This document shows, piece after piece, positions 26,000 through 34,511 of a DNA stretch of 64,000 nucleotides. Source of the stretch: Listeria cossartiae subsp. cayugensis (lineage in GTDB: Bacteria; Bacillota; Bacilli; Lactobacillales; Listeriaceae); NCBI RefSeq assembly GCF_014229095.1, contig NZ_JAARZC010000004.1, positions 1-64,000 on the forward strand, in the 5' to 3' direction. Under the pieces are notes generated by a model, which saw only the letters and a list, made by a program, of their open reading frames with translations, was not told the origin of the DNA and made no database searches. The position numbers and the translations under genes were made by a program. Within the stretch, counting starts at the first letter, position 1; each line of letters starts with the position of its first letter.

Positions 26000-26033
26000 A
26001 ACCTAATTTCTTTTATAGAAGTTAGGTTTTTTT
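26000..26033 (+). terminator. Terminator
   Basis: AACCTAA (26000-26006) pairs with TTAGGTT (26022-26028), with TTTC/GAAG extending the stem, then T residues. Confidence 0.85.
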
Positions 26034-26080
26034 GTATGGTAAGTTTGTTATAATAAGATAAAGGAAATGAGGCGATAGAA

Positions 26081-26167
26081 ATGAAAAAAGATATAATCCT
26101 AAAATCTGTTGTTATATCAATCATTACAGCCCTAGTTTTCAACATTAAACGCAAAAAAGTTAAATAA
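26081..26167 (+). CDS. 28-residue membrane micropeptide (candidate)
   Basis: An open frame of 28 codons between two terminated or promoter-bearing units. A GAGG ribosome-binding sequence precedes ATG 26081 at normal spacing, and TATAAT-like sequence lies about 30 bp upstream (TTATAATAAG). The peptide has a charged start (MKKD), one hydrophobic stretch (IILKSVVISIITALVF) and a strongly basic end (NIKRKKVK). This is the layout of type I toxins and of small membrane-protein regulators. No antisense RNA promoter was recognised. Function unknown. Confidence 0.5.
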   Translation: MKKDIILKSVVISIITALVFNIKRKKVK

Positions 26168-26237
26168 CCGTCCAAAAAATATAATTCGCGATTAAATGGC
26201 TATTTTAAGCCATTTGCATCTAATTTTGGTGTTGGTA

Positions 26238-26246
26238 TGCTATAAT
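26238..26246 (+). promoter_or_regulatory. Extended -10 promoter of lipL
   Basis: TATGC-TATAAT: the -10 box TATAAT (26241-26246) is preceded by a TG-N element. No good -35 is seen, as expected for an extended -10 promoter. Confidence 0.55.
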
Positions 26247-26276
26247 AACAAAAAGAAAATCATGGAGGACATAGAG

Positions 26277-27113
26277 ATGAATATTGAAAACACCTTACTA
26301 AAACAAGATGTATGGCGCTTCATTGATAATACAACTATTAATCCAGCTTTTGATGCGATTCAATCATTTGCTACAGATGATACGCTATGTCGTTCAGTTG
26401 GAGCGAGATTGGCGCCGTCCACCGTTCGCGGCTGGGTGCATGAAAAAACTGTTTCGCTTGGGATACAAGATTCTAAGTTGCCTGATATAGATAAAGGAAT
26501 TGCATTTTTGCAAGAACAAGGTTACCGCGTCGTTGTCCGGAATTCTGGTGGATTAGCTGTAGTGCTTGATTCCGGCGTGCTTAATTTGTCGATGGTGTTA
26601 CCAGATGCAGAACGAGGAATTGCGATTGAGCGAGGCTATGAAACAATGTTTACACTGATTAAAGATATGTTCGTAGACTGTAATGAAGTAATTGAAGCGA
26701 AAGAAATCGGAAATTCTTATTGCCCTGGAAGTTATGATCTTAGCATTCGTGGGAAAAAGTTTGCTGGTATTTCTCAGCGTAGGATGGCTAAAGGCGTAGC
26801 AGTCCAAATTTATTTAGCAATTGAAGGAGACCAAACAGCTCGCTCGGAACTAATTCGGGATTTCTACGCGATTAGTGGCAAAGACAAGCAAACAAAATAT
26901 ACTTTCCCGGATGTGGATTCTACTGTTATGGGGTCGCTTTCAGACTTAATGAAGAATGATATAAGCATAAATGAAACATTGGTGCGACTATTCAATAGCT
27001 TGCGGTACTATGCTGGTGAACTGGTATCGGGTACGCTCACACCAGAAGAATTGGATCTTTTTCCAGCTTATTACGAACGCTTAATTGCAAGGAATGATAA
27101 AGTGCTTGCGTGA
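26277..27113 (+). CDS. lipL: LipL, octanoyl-[GcvH]:protein N-octanoyltransferase
   Basis: A 278-residue protein of the BPL/LplA-LipB fold. In Bacillus and Listeria, LipL moves the octanoyl or lipoyl group from GcvH to the E2 subunits of 2-oxoacid dehydrogenases. The ligase-like glycine motif is VRNSGGLAVV, and the amidotransferase Cys is C149 in NSYCPGSYDLSI, followed by GKKFAGISQRR as in LplA-type enzymes. The start is ATG 26277, eight bases after GGAGG. Upstream in-frame codons to 26196 are not preceded by a site. The HD-hydrolase gene follows; the same two families (ywfL and ywfO) are near each other in B. subtilis. Confidence 0.9.
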   Translation: MNIENTLLKQDVWRFIDNTTINPAFDAIQSFATDDTLCRSVGARLAPSTVRGWVHEKTVSLGIQDSKLPDIDKGIAFLQEQGYRVVVRNSGGLAVVLDSGVLNLSMVLPDAERGIAIERGYETMFTLIKDMFVDCNEVIEAKEIGNSYCPGSYDLSIRGKKFAGISQRRMAKGVAVQIYLAIEGDQTARSELIRDFYAISGKDKQTKYTFPDVDSTVMGSLSDLMKNDISINETLVRLFNSLRYYAGELVSGTLTPEELDLFPAYYERLIARNDKVLA

Positions 27114-27137
27114 ACTTACTTGAGAGGAGAGGGCTGC

Positions 27138-28460
27138 ATGAGTTACTTAACAGAGAAACTACTTGAAGAAAAAGTATTTAAAGATCCAGTGCACGGATAT
27201 GTACATGTTTCTGATAAATTAATTTGGGATTTAATTGCTACAAAAGAGTTTCAGCGTTTGCGGCGGATACACCAATTGGGGACAACCTCGCTCACTTTTC
27301 ACGGGGCGGAACACAGCCGTTTTAATCATTCATTAGGTGTTTACGAAATTGTTCGGCAAATCATTGATGTGACGTTTGCGAATGAGCCACAACTTGATTC
27401 GGAAGAGCGTATGGTTGCTTTGTGCGCTGCGCTTTTACATGATTTAGGACACGGCCCATTTTCACACGCTTTTGAAAAGGTTTTTGGGACAGATCATGAA
27501 GCTTATACACAGGAGATTATTATTGGTGATACCGAAGTCAGTGAAGTCTTGATGCGGGTCGGAGAAGAATTCCCGCTAAAAGTTGCCGCTATTATTAAGA
27601 AAAATTATCCTAATCAAACACTCGTGAAGTTGATTTCTAGTCAGATTGATGCGGATCGAATGGATTATTTACTACGGGATGCTTATTATACCGGGGTTAG
27701 TTACGGGAAGTTTGATCTCGAGCGGATTTTGCGGGTGTTAAGACCTAGTCCAGATGGCAATGGGGTCATCGTAAAATATTCTGGGATGCATGCGGTAGAA
27801 GATTACATTATGAGTCGCTACCAAATGTACCAACAAGTCTATTTTCACCCAGTTAGTCGAAGCGGTGAAGTATTATTATGGAAAATTCTCGAGCGTGCCA
27901 AAAAGTTATATTGCGCTGGCTATGAATTTCAAGTTACGCCGATTCAAGTACTACCATTCTTTTTGAATGAAGTAAGTTTAAAAGAGTATATCGTACTGGA
28001 TGACATTGTGCTGATGTACTACTTCTCTATTTGGCAAGAAGAAGCTGATCCGATTTTAAGTGATTTGTGTAGCCGATTTTTGAATAGGAGATTGCTTAGA
28101 TACACCAACTACGATCCAAAAGAAGATGCGGAATTTTATGCGGAACTAAAAGGGCTTCTTGAAAAAGCAGATATTGACCCGTCGTATTATTTAGTGATTG
28201 ATTCTTCCAGCGATTTGCCATACGATTACTATCTTCCAGGAGTTGGTAGCGGGAAAGACCCGATTAAACTTTTGATGGGAAACGGGGAGTTGCGCGAATT
28301 ATCGACCGAATCGCCAGTTGTTGAAGCGATTGGCCGAGAGCGGAGGACGGATATAAAGTTGTATTACCCGCTTGATTTTATCGAAAGTGGGCGGGTTGAA
28401 CAAGAAATTGCGGAAAGAATGATTTCGATTATTCATGCGCATTCCCTGAAAGAAAAATAA
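27138..28460 (+). CDS. HD-domain phosphohydrolase (YwfO-like)
   Basis: A 440-residue metal-dependent phosphohydrolase of the HD superfamily, related to dNTP triphosphohydrolases and SAMHD1. The HD residues can be read: HSRFNHSLG (first His), ALLHDLGHGPFSH (the HD pair), and the distal Asp in DADRMDYLLRDAYYTG. YwfO-type enzymes hydrolyse dNTPs or related nucleotides in the cytosol; the substrate here is inferred from the family. The start is ATG 27138 after GAGGAGAGG. It lies 24 bp behind lipL and shares its transcript. Confidence 0.88.
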   Translation: MSYLTEKLLEEKVFKDPVHGYVHVSDKLIWDLIATKEFQRLRRIHQLGTTSLTFHGAEHSRFNHSLGVYEIVRQIIDVTFANEPQLDSEERMVALCAALLHDLGHGPFSHAFEKVFGTDHEAYTQEIIIGDTEVSEVLMRVGEEFPLKVAAIIKKNYPNQTLVKLISSQIDADRMDYLLRDAYYTGVSYGKFDLERILRVLRPSPDGNGVIVKYSGMHAVEDYIMSRYQMYQQVYFHPVSRSGEVLLWKILERAKKLYCAGYEFQVTPIQVLPFFLNEVSLKEYIVLDDIVLMYYFSIWQEEADPILSDLCSRFLNRRLLRYTNYDPKEDAEFYAELKGLLEKADIDPSYYLVIDSSSDLPYDYYLPGVGSGKDPIKLLMGNGELRELSTESPVVEAIGRERRTDIKLYYPLDFIESGRVEQEIAERMISIIHAHSLKEK

Positions 28461-28461
28461 A

Positions 28462-28488
28462 AAAGCAAGGCGATAAACCTTGCTTCTA
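28462..28488. terminator. Terminator between convergent genes
   Basis: AGCAAGG and CCTTGCT form a 7-bp stem (about 28464-28486) between the HD gene (plus) and the tautomerase gene (minus). Confidence 0.7.
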
Positions 28489-28494
28489 GTGCGC

Positions 28495-28680
28495 TTAAAT
28501 ATCCGATTTTCTTACGCCGCCAACACCGTAATCCGTTTTTTTCATTTCTTCTAAAATTACATGAATGTTTTCTTTCGGCGCTTTTAGGTTTTTGGAAACA
28601 ACTTCAGTTACTTCGCTCACTAAAGCTTTCTTTTGATCGTCTGTACGACCTTCTAAAAATTGAATGGTAACAAATGGCAT
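28495..28680 (-). CDS. 4-oxalocrotonate tautomerase-family protein
   Basis: A 61-residue small tautomerase. After removal of Met, Pro is the N-terminal residue (MPFVTIQ), and it serves as the catalytic base in this family. The rest matches the short beta-alpha-beta unit (EGRTDDQKKALVSEVTEVV, then the IHVILEEM strand). Such subunits form hexamers. No aromatic-degradation genes are nearby, so the natural substrate is unknown. AGGTGAG precedes the start. It has its own minus-strand promoter region between it and the M50 gene. Confidence 0.85.
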   Translation of the reverse strand: MPFVTIQFLEGRTDDQKKALVSEVTEVVSKNLKAPKENIHVILEEMKKTDYGVGGVRKSDI

Positions 28681-28753
28681 TTTCTCACCTCGATCAACGT
28701 TTTTTTCATTATAGCATATAAAAATTACTCAATAAAAGATAAAGGAGGCACTT

Positions 28754-29407
28754 ATGCCTAGTTTTCTCGCTTACCCACTAGAAATGATACCTTATGTTGT
28801 AGTTACATTATTAATTGCGTTTACAATCCACGAATGGGCTCATGCCTTGGTTGCGCTCGCTTTTGGAGACGACACAGCCAAAAATCAAGGAAGATTGTCC
28901 TTGAACCCAATTGTACATGTCGATTTATTCGGTTTACTGATGATCTTAATTGCTGGTTTTGGTTGGGCTAAACCGACCCCAGTCAATCGATTTAAATTAA
29001 AGAAACGCCGACTTGGCAGTATTCTCGTTTCGCTTGCTGGTCCAATCAGTAATTTATTCCTTGCGATGGTTGGTGTGGGCTTTTATGCATTATTTTTAAA
29101 TTTTTCTTTCTTTACATATGGCTCGGTTACAGAAACATTTTTAATGATTTTTATAGACTTAAATCTAGTATTATTTGTATTTAACTTAATTCCACTTCCG
29201 CCACTGGATGGCTACCAAATTTTAGTGGAATTTTTACCAATGTCTGCTAGAGCCAAACTTGAACCGCTAGAACGATATGCGATACTTATTTTCCTAGTAG
29301 TTGCGGTAACGCCTATCTCTGAATTTACCATTCAACCGATTTTTGACACGGTGATTCCGTTTGTTCTAAATATGATTTTAGCAGTATTTGGTCTGACGTC
29401 ATATTAA
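28754..29407 (+). CDS. Site-2-protease-family M50 metallopeptidase-like membrane protein
   Basis: A 217-residue integral membrane protein with about five helices. The zinc motif HEWAH is in the first part (TIHEWAHALVALAFGDDTA), and the second motif PPLDGYQ lies in a later helix, as in site-2 proteases. The short form lacks a PDZ domain. Members cleave membrane-embedded substrates such as anti-sigma factors or leftover signal peptides; no substrate can be named here. GGAGG precedes ATG 28754. It is divergent from the tautomerase gene. Confidence 0.87.
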   Translation: MPSFLAYPLEMIPYVVVTLLIAFTIHEWAHALVALAFGDDTAKNQGRLSLNPIVHVDLFGLLMILIAGFGWAKPTPVNRFKLKKRRLGSILVSLAGPISNLFLAMVGVGFYALFLNFSFFTYGSVTETFLMIFIDLNLVLFVFNLIPLPPLDGYQILVEFLPMSARAKLEPLERYAILIFLVVAVTPISEFTIQPIFDTVIPFVLNMILAVFGLTSY

Positions 29408-29484
29408 GCTGTTGCTTTTCATGCTATTTTTCACTATAATATAATGCGTCTATTCTTCTGACCGGAAAGGGGTAAATAAGCGAT

Positions 29485-29934
29485 ATGACAGCCAATCAAA
29501 TGGAACGAAAAAAAGTAACTATTCATATCACCAATGTCATCCGTCAGATGGATGCAGAAGAGAAATCCGATATGTCTGTTTCTGGTGTTTTTTACCGAGA
29601 TAAAGGCAATCGGTATCTGCATTATGAGGAAAAACAATTAGCTGGAACAATTCGTACGGTTCTTAAAATTGCTGACAACGAGCTGCTTTTAATGAGAAGT
29701 GGTGCCGTAAATATGAGAATGCACTTTTTCCGAGATAATCGGAGAAGTACTGCGTCTGTTGATTCAGGAGCAGGGAAATTACAATTAGAATCAGAATTAG
29801 TATCAATGGAAGAACTATATGAAAATAAGCCTGATGTGCTAAGTGAAGTCGCATTTCAATATGATTTGCTAAGTCACGGCGAATACATCGGCTCATATAC
29901 TGTTTTAATGAAAATAGAGGAGGACGCAGAATGA
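29485..29934 (+). CDS. DUF1934 protein (YwiB-like)
   Basis: A 149-residue cytosolic protein of the DUF1934 family, a calycin-like beta-barrel. Typical features are the initial strand [13 protein letters not shown], then [19 protein letters not shown] and the last strand [12 protein letters not shown]. Its function is not established. It overlaps argS by four bases (ATGA), an arrangement also found in Bacillus (ywiB-argS), so it is translated with arginyl-tRNA synthetase. The AAAGGGG site is a little far (about 12 bases) from ATG 29485. A TATAAT box lies about 45 bp upstream. Confidence 0.82.
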   Translation: MTANQMERKKVTIHITNVIRQMDAEEKSDMSVSGVFYRDKGNRYLHYEEKQLAGTIRTVLKIADNELLLMRSGAVNMRMHFFRDNRRSTASVDSGAGKLQLESELVSMEELYENKPDVLSEVAFQYDLLSHGEYIGSYTVLMKIEEDAE

Positions 29935-31601
29935 ATGTCATGCAAGAGAACCAAATCAAACTAGTTGAACATATCAAACAAGCAGTTGTTCAAGCGGTTG
30001 GTTTAGAAGAAGCGGAAGTACCAGAAATTTTACTAGAAGTACCAAAAGATAAAAAGCATGGAGATTATTCGACTAATATTGCGATGCAACTTGCTAGAGT
30101 AGCTAAGAAAGCCCCTCGTCAAATTGCCGAAAGTATCGTTCCAGAACTTAAAAAAGATAACAAATTAATTAAAGAAGTAGAAATTGCTGGACCTGGTTTT
30201 ATCAACTTCTACCTAGATAATGCTTATTTAACTGACTTAGTTCCAGTTATTTTAACTGAAGATAAAAAATACGGAGAGTCTGATTTTGGTAAAGGAGAAA
30301 AATTCCAAATTGAATTTGTTTCCGCGAACCCAACTGGCGACTTACATTTAGGACATGCCCGTGGTGCTGCAATCGGAGACTCCCTTGCTAACATTATGAA
30401 CATGGCCGGATTCGATGTTTCAAGAGAATATTATATTAATGATGCCGGCAATCAAATCAATAATTTAGTTCTTTCAGCAGAAGCGCGTTATTTTGAAGCG
30501 TTAGGCTTAGAATCTGAATTCCCAGAAGATGGCTACCGCGGTGCGGATATTATCTCCCTTGGGAAAGATTTGGCAGCTAAATACGGCGATAAATACGTGA
30601 ATGCCAGTGAAGAAGAGCGTCGTTCCGTTTTCCGTGTTGATGCACTAGCATTTGAAACTGGAAAATTACGTGCGGACTTAGAAGAATTCCGTGTTTCTTT
30701 TGATGAGTGGTTTTCAGAAACATCTCTATATGAAGAAAACAAAGTGTTGCCAGCGTTAGAACGTTTGCGCGAAAATGGTTATATTTATGAACAAGATGGC
30801 GCGACTTGGTTAAGAACAACGGATTTTGAAGATGATAAAGACCGTGTTTTAATCAAAACGGACGGTAGCTACACATATTTCTTACCAGATATCGCTTATC
30901 ATTTAAATAAATTAGAGCGTGGCTTTGATGTGTTAATTGATATTTGGGGAGCGGATCACCACGGTTATATTCCGCGGATGCGTGCTGCAATTGAAGCACT
31001 TGGTTACTCACCAAATCAACTAGAAGTAGAAATAATTCAACTCGTTCACTTATTTGAAGACGGCGTTCAAGTTAAAATGAGTAAACGTACTGGTAAATCT
31101 GTTACGATGCGCGACTTAATTGAAGAAGTTGGCCTTGATGCGACAAGATATTTCTTTGCAATGCGTAGCTTTGATACACATATGAACTTCGATATGAGTT
31201 TAGCAAAATCAACGTCTAATGATAATCCAGTTTATTATGTACAATATGCACACGCCAGAATTTCTAGCATTCTACGCTCAGGTAAAGAACAAGGTTTGGA
31301 AGTTACAAAAGAAGCGGAGATGAGCTTGTTACAAACCGAAGCAGAATATGATTTATTAAAAGTATTAGGTGAATTCGCGGATGTTGTTGCGGAGGCTGCT
31401 GCCAAAAGAGCGCCACATCGTATCGTTCGTTACTTAAATGATTTAGCGACTGCGTTCCACCGTTTTTACAATAGCAATAAAGTACTTGATATGGATAATT
31501 TAGAAGTAACAAAAGCAAGACTAGCGCTTATTAAAACAGCACAAATTACTCTTAGAAATGGTTTGACGCTGCTTGGTGTATCAGCACCAGAAAAAATGTG
31601 A
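29931..31601 (+). CDS. argS: Arginyl-tRNA synthetase
   Basis: A 556-residue class I aminoacyl-tRNA synthetase that charges tRNA-Arg. The N-terminal Add-1 domain recognises the tRNA D-loop (about 1-95). The catalytic Rossmann fold carries the HIGH-type motif as HLGH ([11 protein letters not shown]) and a KMSKRTG signature at about 380. The DALR anticodon-binding domain is C-terminal ([14 protein letters not shown] onward). The start is ATG 29931 behind GAGGAGG, overlapping the DUF1934 stop. Length is normal for the enzyme. No T-box was seen in front of this unit. Confidence 0.95.
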   Translation: MNVMQENQIKLVEHIKQAVVQAVGLEEAEVPEILLEVPKDKKHGDYSTNIAMQLARVAKKAPRQIAESIVPELKKDNKLIKEVEIAGPGFINFYLDNAYLTDLVPVILTEDKKYGESDFGKGEKFQIEFVSANPTGDLHLGHARGAAIGDSLANIMNMAGFDVSREYYINDAGNQINNLVLSAEARYFEALGLESEFPEDGYRGADIISLGKDLAAKYGDKYVNASEEERRSVFRVDALAFETGKLRADLEEFRVSFDEWFSETSLYEENKVLPALERLRENGYIYEQDGATWLRTTDFEDDKDRVLIKTDGSYTYFLPDIAYHLNKLERGFDVLIDIWGADHHGYIPRMRAAIEALGYSPNQLEVEIIQLVHLFEDGVQVKMSKRTGKSVTMRDLIEEVGLDATRYFFAMRSFDTHMNFDMSLAKSTSNDNPVYYVQYAHARISSILRSGKEQGLEVTKEAEMSLLQTEAEYDLLKVLGEFADVVAEAAAKRAPHRIVRYLNDLATAFHRFYNSNKVLDMDNLEVTKARLALIKTAQITLRNGLTLLGVSAPEKM

Positions 31602-31625
31602 TATCCTAAATTTATAGGTTACTCG

Positions 31626-31654
31626 TTGACGTCATAACCAAAATGTACTAAAGT
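31626..31654 (+). promoter_or_regulatory. Promoter before the small membrane ORF
   Basis: TTGACG (31626-31631), a 17-bp spacer and TAAAGT (31649-31654), lying between argS and the 50-codon gene. Confidence 0.55.
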
Positions 31655-31693
31655 TAATAGAAACATAGGTAATTGAAAAAACGGGGAGAGCAT

Positions 31694-31846
31694 ATGATGA
31701 AGCGATTAATAATTTTGGCGCTGCTTTTCGTGTTTCTGTGCGTCGCAATCTATATTCTCTACGACTTTCAACTTGGATCGATCCCAATTCTTTTAATGGC
31801 CATCCTTTTCTTTTACATCGGATATAAAATAGTCAAGAAGAATTGA
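31694..31846 (+). CDS. Small two-helix membrane protein (50 residues)
   Basis: An open frame of 50 codons between argS and rpoE, easy to miss by size. GGGGAGAG lies at 31683-31690. Two ATG codons, 31694 and 31697, are both usable. The protein starts MMKR and has two hydrophobic helices (about 5-20 and 27-44) separated by YDFQLGS, then a basic end GYKIVKKN. It has its own plausible promoter, and the rpoE promoter lies after it. The binding site, membrane topology and clean boundaries make it likely real. Function unknown. Confidence 0.65.
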   Translation: MMKRLIILALLFVFLCVAIYILYDFQLGSIPILLMAILFFYIGYKIVKKN

Positions 31847-31866
31847 TGTAATTAAGAAAATTTAGG

Positions 31867-31895
31867 TTGTACTTGCCAGAAATAACATGTAAAAT
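31867..31895 (+). promoter_or_regulatory. rpoE promoter
   Basis: TTGTAC (31867-31872), a 17-bp spacer and TAAAAT (31890-31895). Confidence 0.6.
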
Positions 31896-31966
31896 AGTGA
31901 AGTTGGGCTGAACGAAAAAATAACAGCTAAATAAATTGGAATTACGATAGAAAGGGCGTGCCAGTT

Positions 31967-32503
31967 TTGGATTTAAAGAACTTAACGCAAGAAGAACGTA
32001 GTGAACTATCTTTAATTGATGTTGCACATTTTATTTTGGAACAACGAAAAGAAACTATTCTTTTCCCTGAATTAGTGAAAGAGATTCAAGCGTTCCTAGG
32101 TTTGAAAGATGCAGAAATAAGGGAGCGTCTTGTTCAATTTTATACAGATATGAATATTGATGGTAACTTTATTTCGCTAGGAAACAACACGTGGGGACTT
32201 CGTGCATGGTATCCAATGGATGCAATTGATGAAGAAGTTCAAACACAAACGACTCCTAAGAAAAAACGTAAATCAGACGATGATGACGACGAAGATGAAG
32301 AAATCTTGGATGATGACGTGGACTACGATGATGAAGAAATCGTGGAAGAGCTTGGTGAAGAAGAAATCTCTCTTGCTGACGTTTTACTTGACGAAGAGGA
32401 AGATGACGATGATCACTTACCAGACGGAATCGAAGGCGATTTAGCTACTGTAGAAGATGACTATTCTGATGGCGATTATACAGAAGACCCAGAAGATAAA
32501 TAA
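31967..32503 (+). CDS. rpoE: RNA polymerase delta subunit
   Basis: A 178-residue RNA polymerase delta subunit, which displaces nucleic acid from the core enzyme and helps recycling and promoter discrimination in Gram-positives. The N-terminal HARE-type domain (about 1-90: LIDVAHFILEQRKETILFPELV, then FYTDMNIDGNFISLGNNTWGLRAWYP) is followed by a long, disordered, extremely acidic Asp/Glu tail. The start is TTG 31967 after AAAGGG, giving an N-terminus that lines up with B. subtilis RpoE; the frame also opens at GTG 31958. The gene has a strong terminator and precedes pyrG, as in B. subtilis. Confidence 0.95.
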   Translation: MDLKNLTQEERSELSLIDVAHFILEQRKETILFPELVKEIQAFLGLKDAEIRERLVQFYTDMNIDGNFISLGNNTWGLRAWYPMDAIDEEVQTQTTPKKKRKSDDDDDEDEEILDDDVDYDDEEIVEELGEEEISLADVLLDEEEDDDDHLPDGIEGDLATVEDDYSDGDYTEDPEDK

Positions 32504-32515
32504 TAACTAAATTTT

Positions 32516-32569
32516 AATCAGATAGACACACCCATTTTTATGGAAAAGTGTCTATCTGATTTTTTTTAG
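32516..32569 (+). terminator. rpoE terminator
   Basis: A perfect 14-bp stem, AATCAGATAGACAC (32516-32529) with GTGTCTATCTGATT (32548-32561), then T residues. Confidence 0.95.
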
Positions 32570-32609
32570 CGTACTTAATGGATTGATGGCGGTTTCATAA
32601 AATAAAGAC

Positions 32610-32728
32610 TTGACTTCTATCGCTATCATTAGTAGTATTTTATTTGGGCTCCCTTTTATAGGGACGGATATTTATGAGAATCGACGCTCCCTTACTTTTA
32701 TGAAGTAGGCGGAGTGTTTTTTATTTTG
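32610..32728 (+). promoter_or_regulatory. pyrG promoter and CTP-sensing attenuator leader
   Basis: TTGACT (32610-32615), a 17-bp spacer, TAGTAT (32633-32638), and a start at GGGCTCCC (32646). Further on lies a terminator hairpin, CGCTCC (32685-32690) with GGAGTG (32711-32716), and T residues. In B. subtilis pyrG, low CTP causes repeated G addition at a GGGC start, and the poly-G tract pairs with the pyrimidine-rich strand of the terminator. The same elements are present here. Confidence 0.85.
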
Positions 32729-32870
32729 GTTTACAAAATACTTGAAATTGTGATGGATACGTTAGAAAGATAATCACAATATTGTTTTATCTGGCAATTT
32801 CCCACCCCAGCAGGAAAATCGTCAGAACCCTGCAAGTTTTTCATTTCAGGAAGGAGTAGATTTTTTTAAC

Positions 32871-34469
32871 ATGACAAAGTATATTTTCGTTACAGGTGGC
32901 GTAGTTTCGTCAATCGGAAAAGGAATCACAGCAGCATCACTAGGACGTTTGCTGAAAAATCGTGGACTTAGTGTGACCATTCAAAAGTTTGATCCATACA
33001 TCAACGTGGATCCAGGAACTATGAGTCCATACCAACACGGGGAAGTTTATGTGACGGATGACGGCGCGGAAACAGACCTAGACCTTGGCCATTACGAACG
33101 TTTTATCGATATTAACTTAAATAAATACAGCAACGTAACAACTGGTAAAGTTTACTCGGAAGTTATTAAAAAAGAACGTCGCGGGGATTACTTAGGTGGA
33201 ACTGTGCAAGTTATTCCACACATTACAAACGAATTAAAAGATCGTGTTTTCCGTGCAGCGCGCATGACCAATTCAGATATTATCATCACTGAAATTGGTG
33301 GAACGGTTGGGGATATCGAATCTTTACCATTCTTAGAAGCAATTCGTCAAATTAAAAGTGATGTTGGTGCGGAAAACGTACTTTATATTCACACAACTTT
33401 AATTCCTTACATCAAAGCTGCAGGCGAAATGAAAACAAAACCAACACAACATAGTGTAAAAGAACTTCGCAGCCTAGGAATTCAACCAAACATTATCGTT
33501 GTTCGTACAGAGCAACCAGTTTCACAAGAAATGAAAGATAAGATTGCGCTATTTTGTGATATTAAAGCTTCTGAGGTTATTGAATCTCGTGATGAAGAAA
33601 CACTTTATAACGTACCACTTTCTTTACAAAAACAAAAAATGGATGATATCGTCCTAGAACACTTGCAATTAGAAGCACCACAAGCTGAAATGACTGATTG
33701 GAAAAACCTAGTACACCGCGTGAAAAACCTTTCCAAAAAAGTTCGTATCGGCTTAGTTGGTAAATATGTTTCCTTGCAAGATGCTTACCTTTCTGTAGCA
33801 GAAGCACTTCGTCATGCCGGATATGACCATGATGCAGAAATCGAAATCGACTGGATTGATTCCGAAAAAGTAACAAAAGAAAATGTTGCTGAAATCATGA
33901 AAGACGTTGATGGTATCTTAGTTCCTGGTGGTTTCGGCGATCGTGCTATTGAAGGTAAAATTGCTGCTATCGAGTATGCACGCGTAAATAAAGTGCCTTA
34001 TTTCGGTATTTGTTTAGGTATGCAACTGGCAACTGTTGAATTTGCTCGCAATGTTCTTGGTCTTGAAGGAGCGCATTCCGCAGAAATCGAACCAGAAACA
34101 AACCATAACATCATTGATTTACTACCAGAACAAAAAAATATCGAAAACATGGGTGGAACGCTTCGTTTAGGTCTTTATCCAGCGCGTATTAAGCAAGGAA
34201 CTAAAGCGGAGGCTGCTTATGGTACAACACTTGTAGAAGAGCGTCACCGTCATCGTTATGAGTTTAATAACGAATATAGAGAGCAAATGGAAGAAGCTGG
34301 CATGATTGTTTCTGCAACAAGCCCAGATGGCCGCTTAGTTGAAGTAGTGGAACTAGTTGATCATCCTTGGTTTGTCGCTTGTCAATATCACCCAGAATTC
34401 ATTTCTCGTCCAAATCGTCCGCAAAGCTTGTTTAAAGATTTTGTTGGCGCAGCACTTAACAATAAATAA
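32871..34469 (+). CDS. pyrG: CTP synthase
   Basis: A 532-residue enzyme that makes CTP from UTP with glutamine and ATP, the last step of pyrimidine nucleotide synthesis. The N-terminal synthetase domain opens with [17 protein letters not shown] (P-loop). The C-terminal glutaminase domain has the nucleophile Cys in [10 protein letters not shown] and the His/Glu in QYHPEF. Length is standard. AAGGAG lies unusually far (about 14 bases) from ATG 32871. Expression should be set by the CTP-sensing attenuator in its leader. It ends at a strong bidirectional terminator shared with the convergent ami gene. Confidence 0.96.
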   Translation: MTKYIFVTGGVVSSIGKGITAASLGRLLKNRGLSVTIQKFDPYINVDPGTMSPYQHGEVYVTDDGAETDLDLGHYERFIDINLNKYSNVTTGKVYSEVIKKERRGDYLGGTVQVIPHITNELKDRVFRAARMTNSDIIITEIGGTVGDIESLPFLEAIRQIKSDVGAENVLYIHTTLIPYIKAAGEMKTKPTQHSVKELRSLGIQPNIIVVRTEQPVSQEMKDKIALFCDIKASEVIESRDEETLYNVPLSLQKQKMDDIVLEHLQLEAPQAEMTDWKNLVHRVKNLSKKVRIGLVGKYVSLQDAYLSVAEALRHAGYDHDAEIEIDWIDSEKVTKENVAEIMKDVDGILVPGGFGDRAIEGKIAAIEYARVNKVPYFGICLGMQLATVEFARNVLGLEGAHSAEIEPETNHNIIDLLPEQKNIENMGGTLRLGLYPARIKQGTKAEAAYGTTLVEERHRHRYEFNNEYREQMEEAGMIVSATSPDGRLVEVVELVDHPWFVACQYHPEFISRPNRPQSLFKDFVGAALNNK

Positions 34470-34475
34470 GATGAT

Positions 34476-34511
34476 AAAAAAATCCCAGCCGAATGTGGCT
34501 GGGATTTTTTG
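34476..34511. terminator. Bidirectional terminator of pyrG and ami
   Basis: AATCCCAGCC (34481-34490) pairs perfectly with GGCTGGGATT (34497-34506), flanked by A and T runs on the two sides. Confidence 0.95.

Noticed and set aside
32202..32444. A Met/Lys-rich frame inside rpoE
   Set aside because: It is a frame-shifted reading of the repetitive Asp/Glu codons in the RNA polymerase delta tail.
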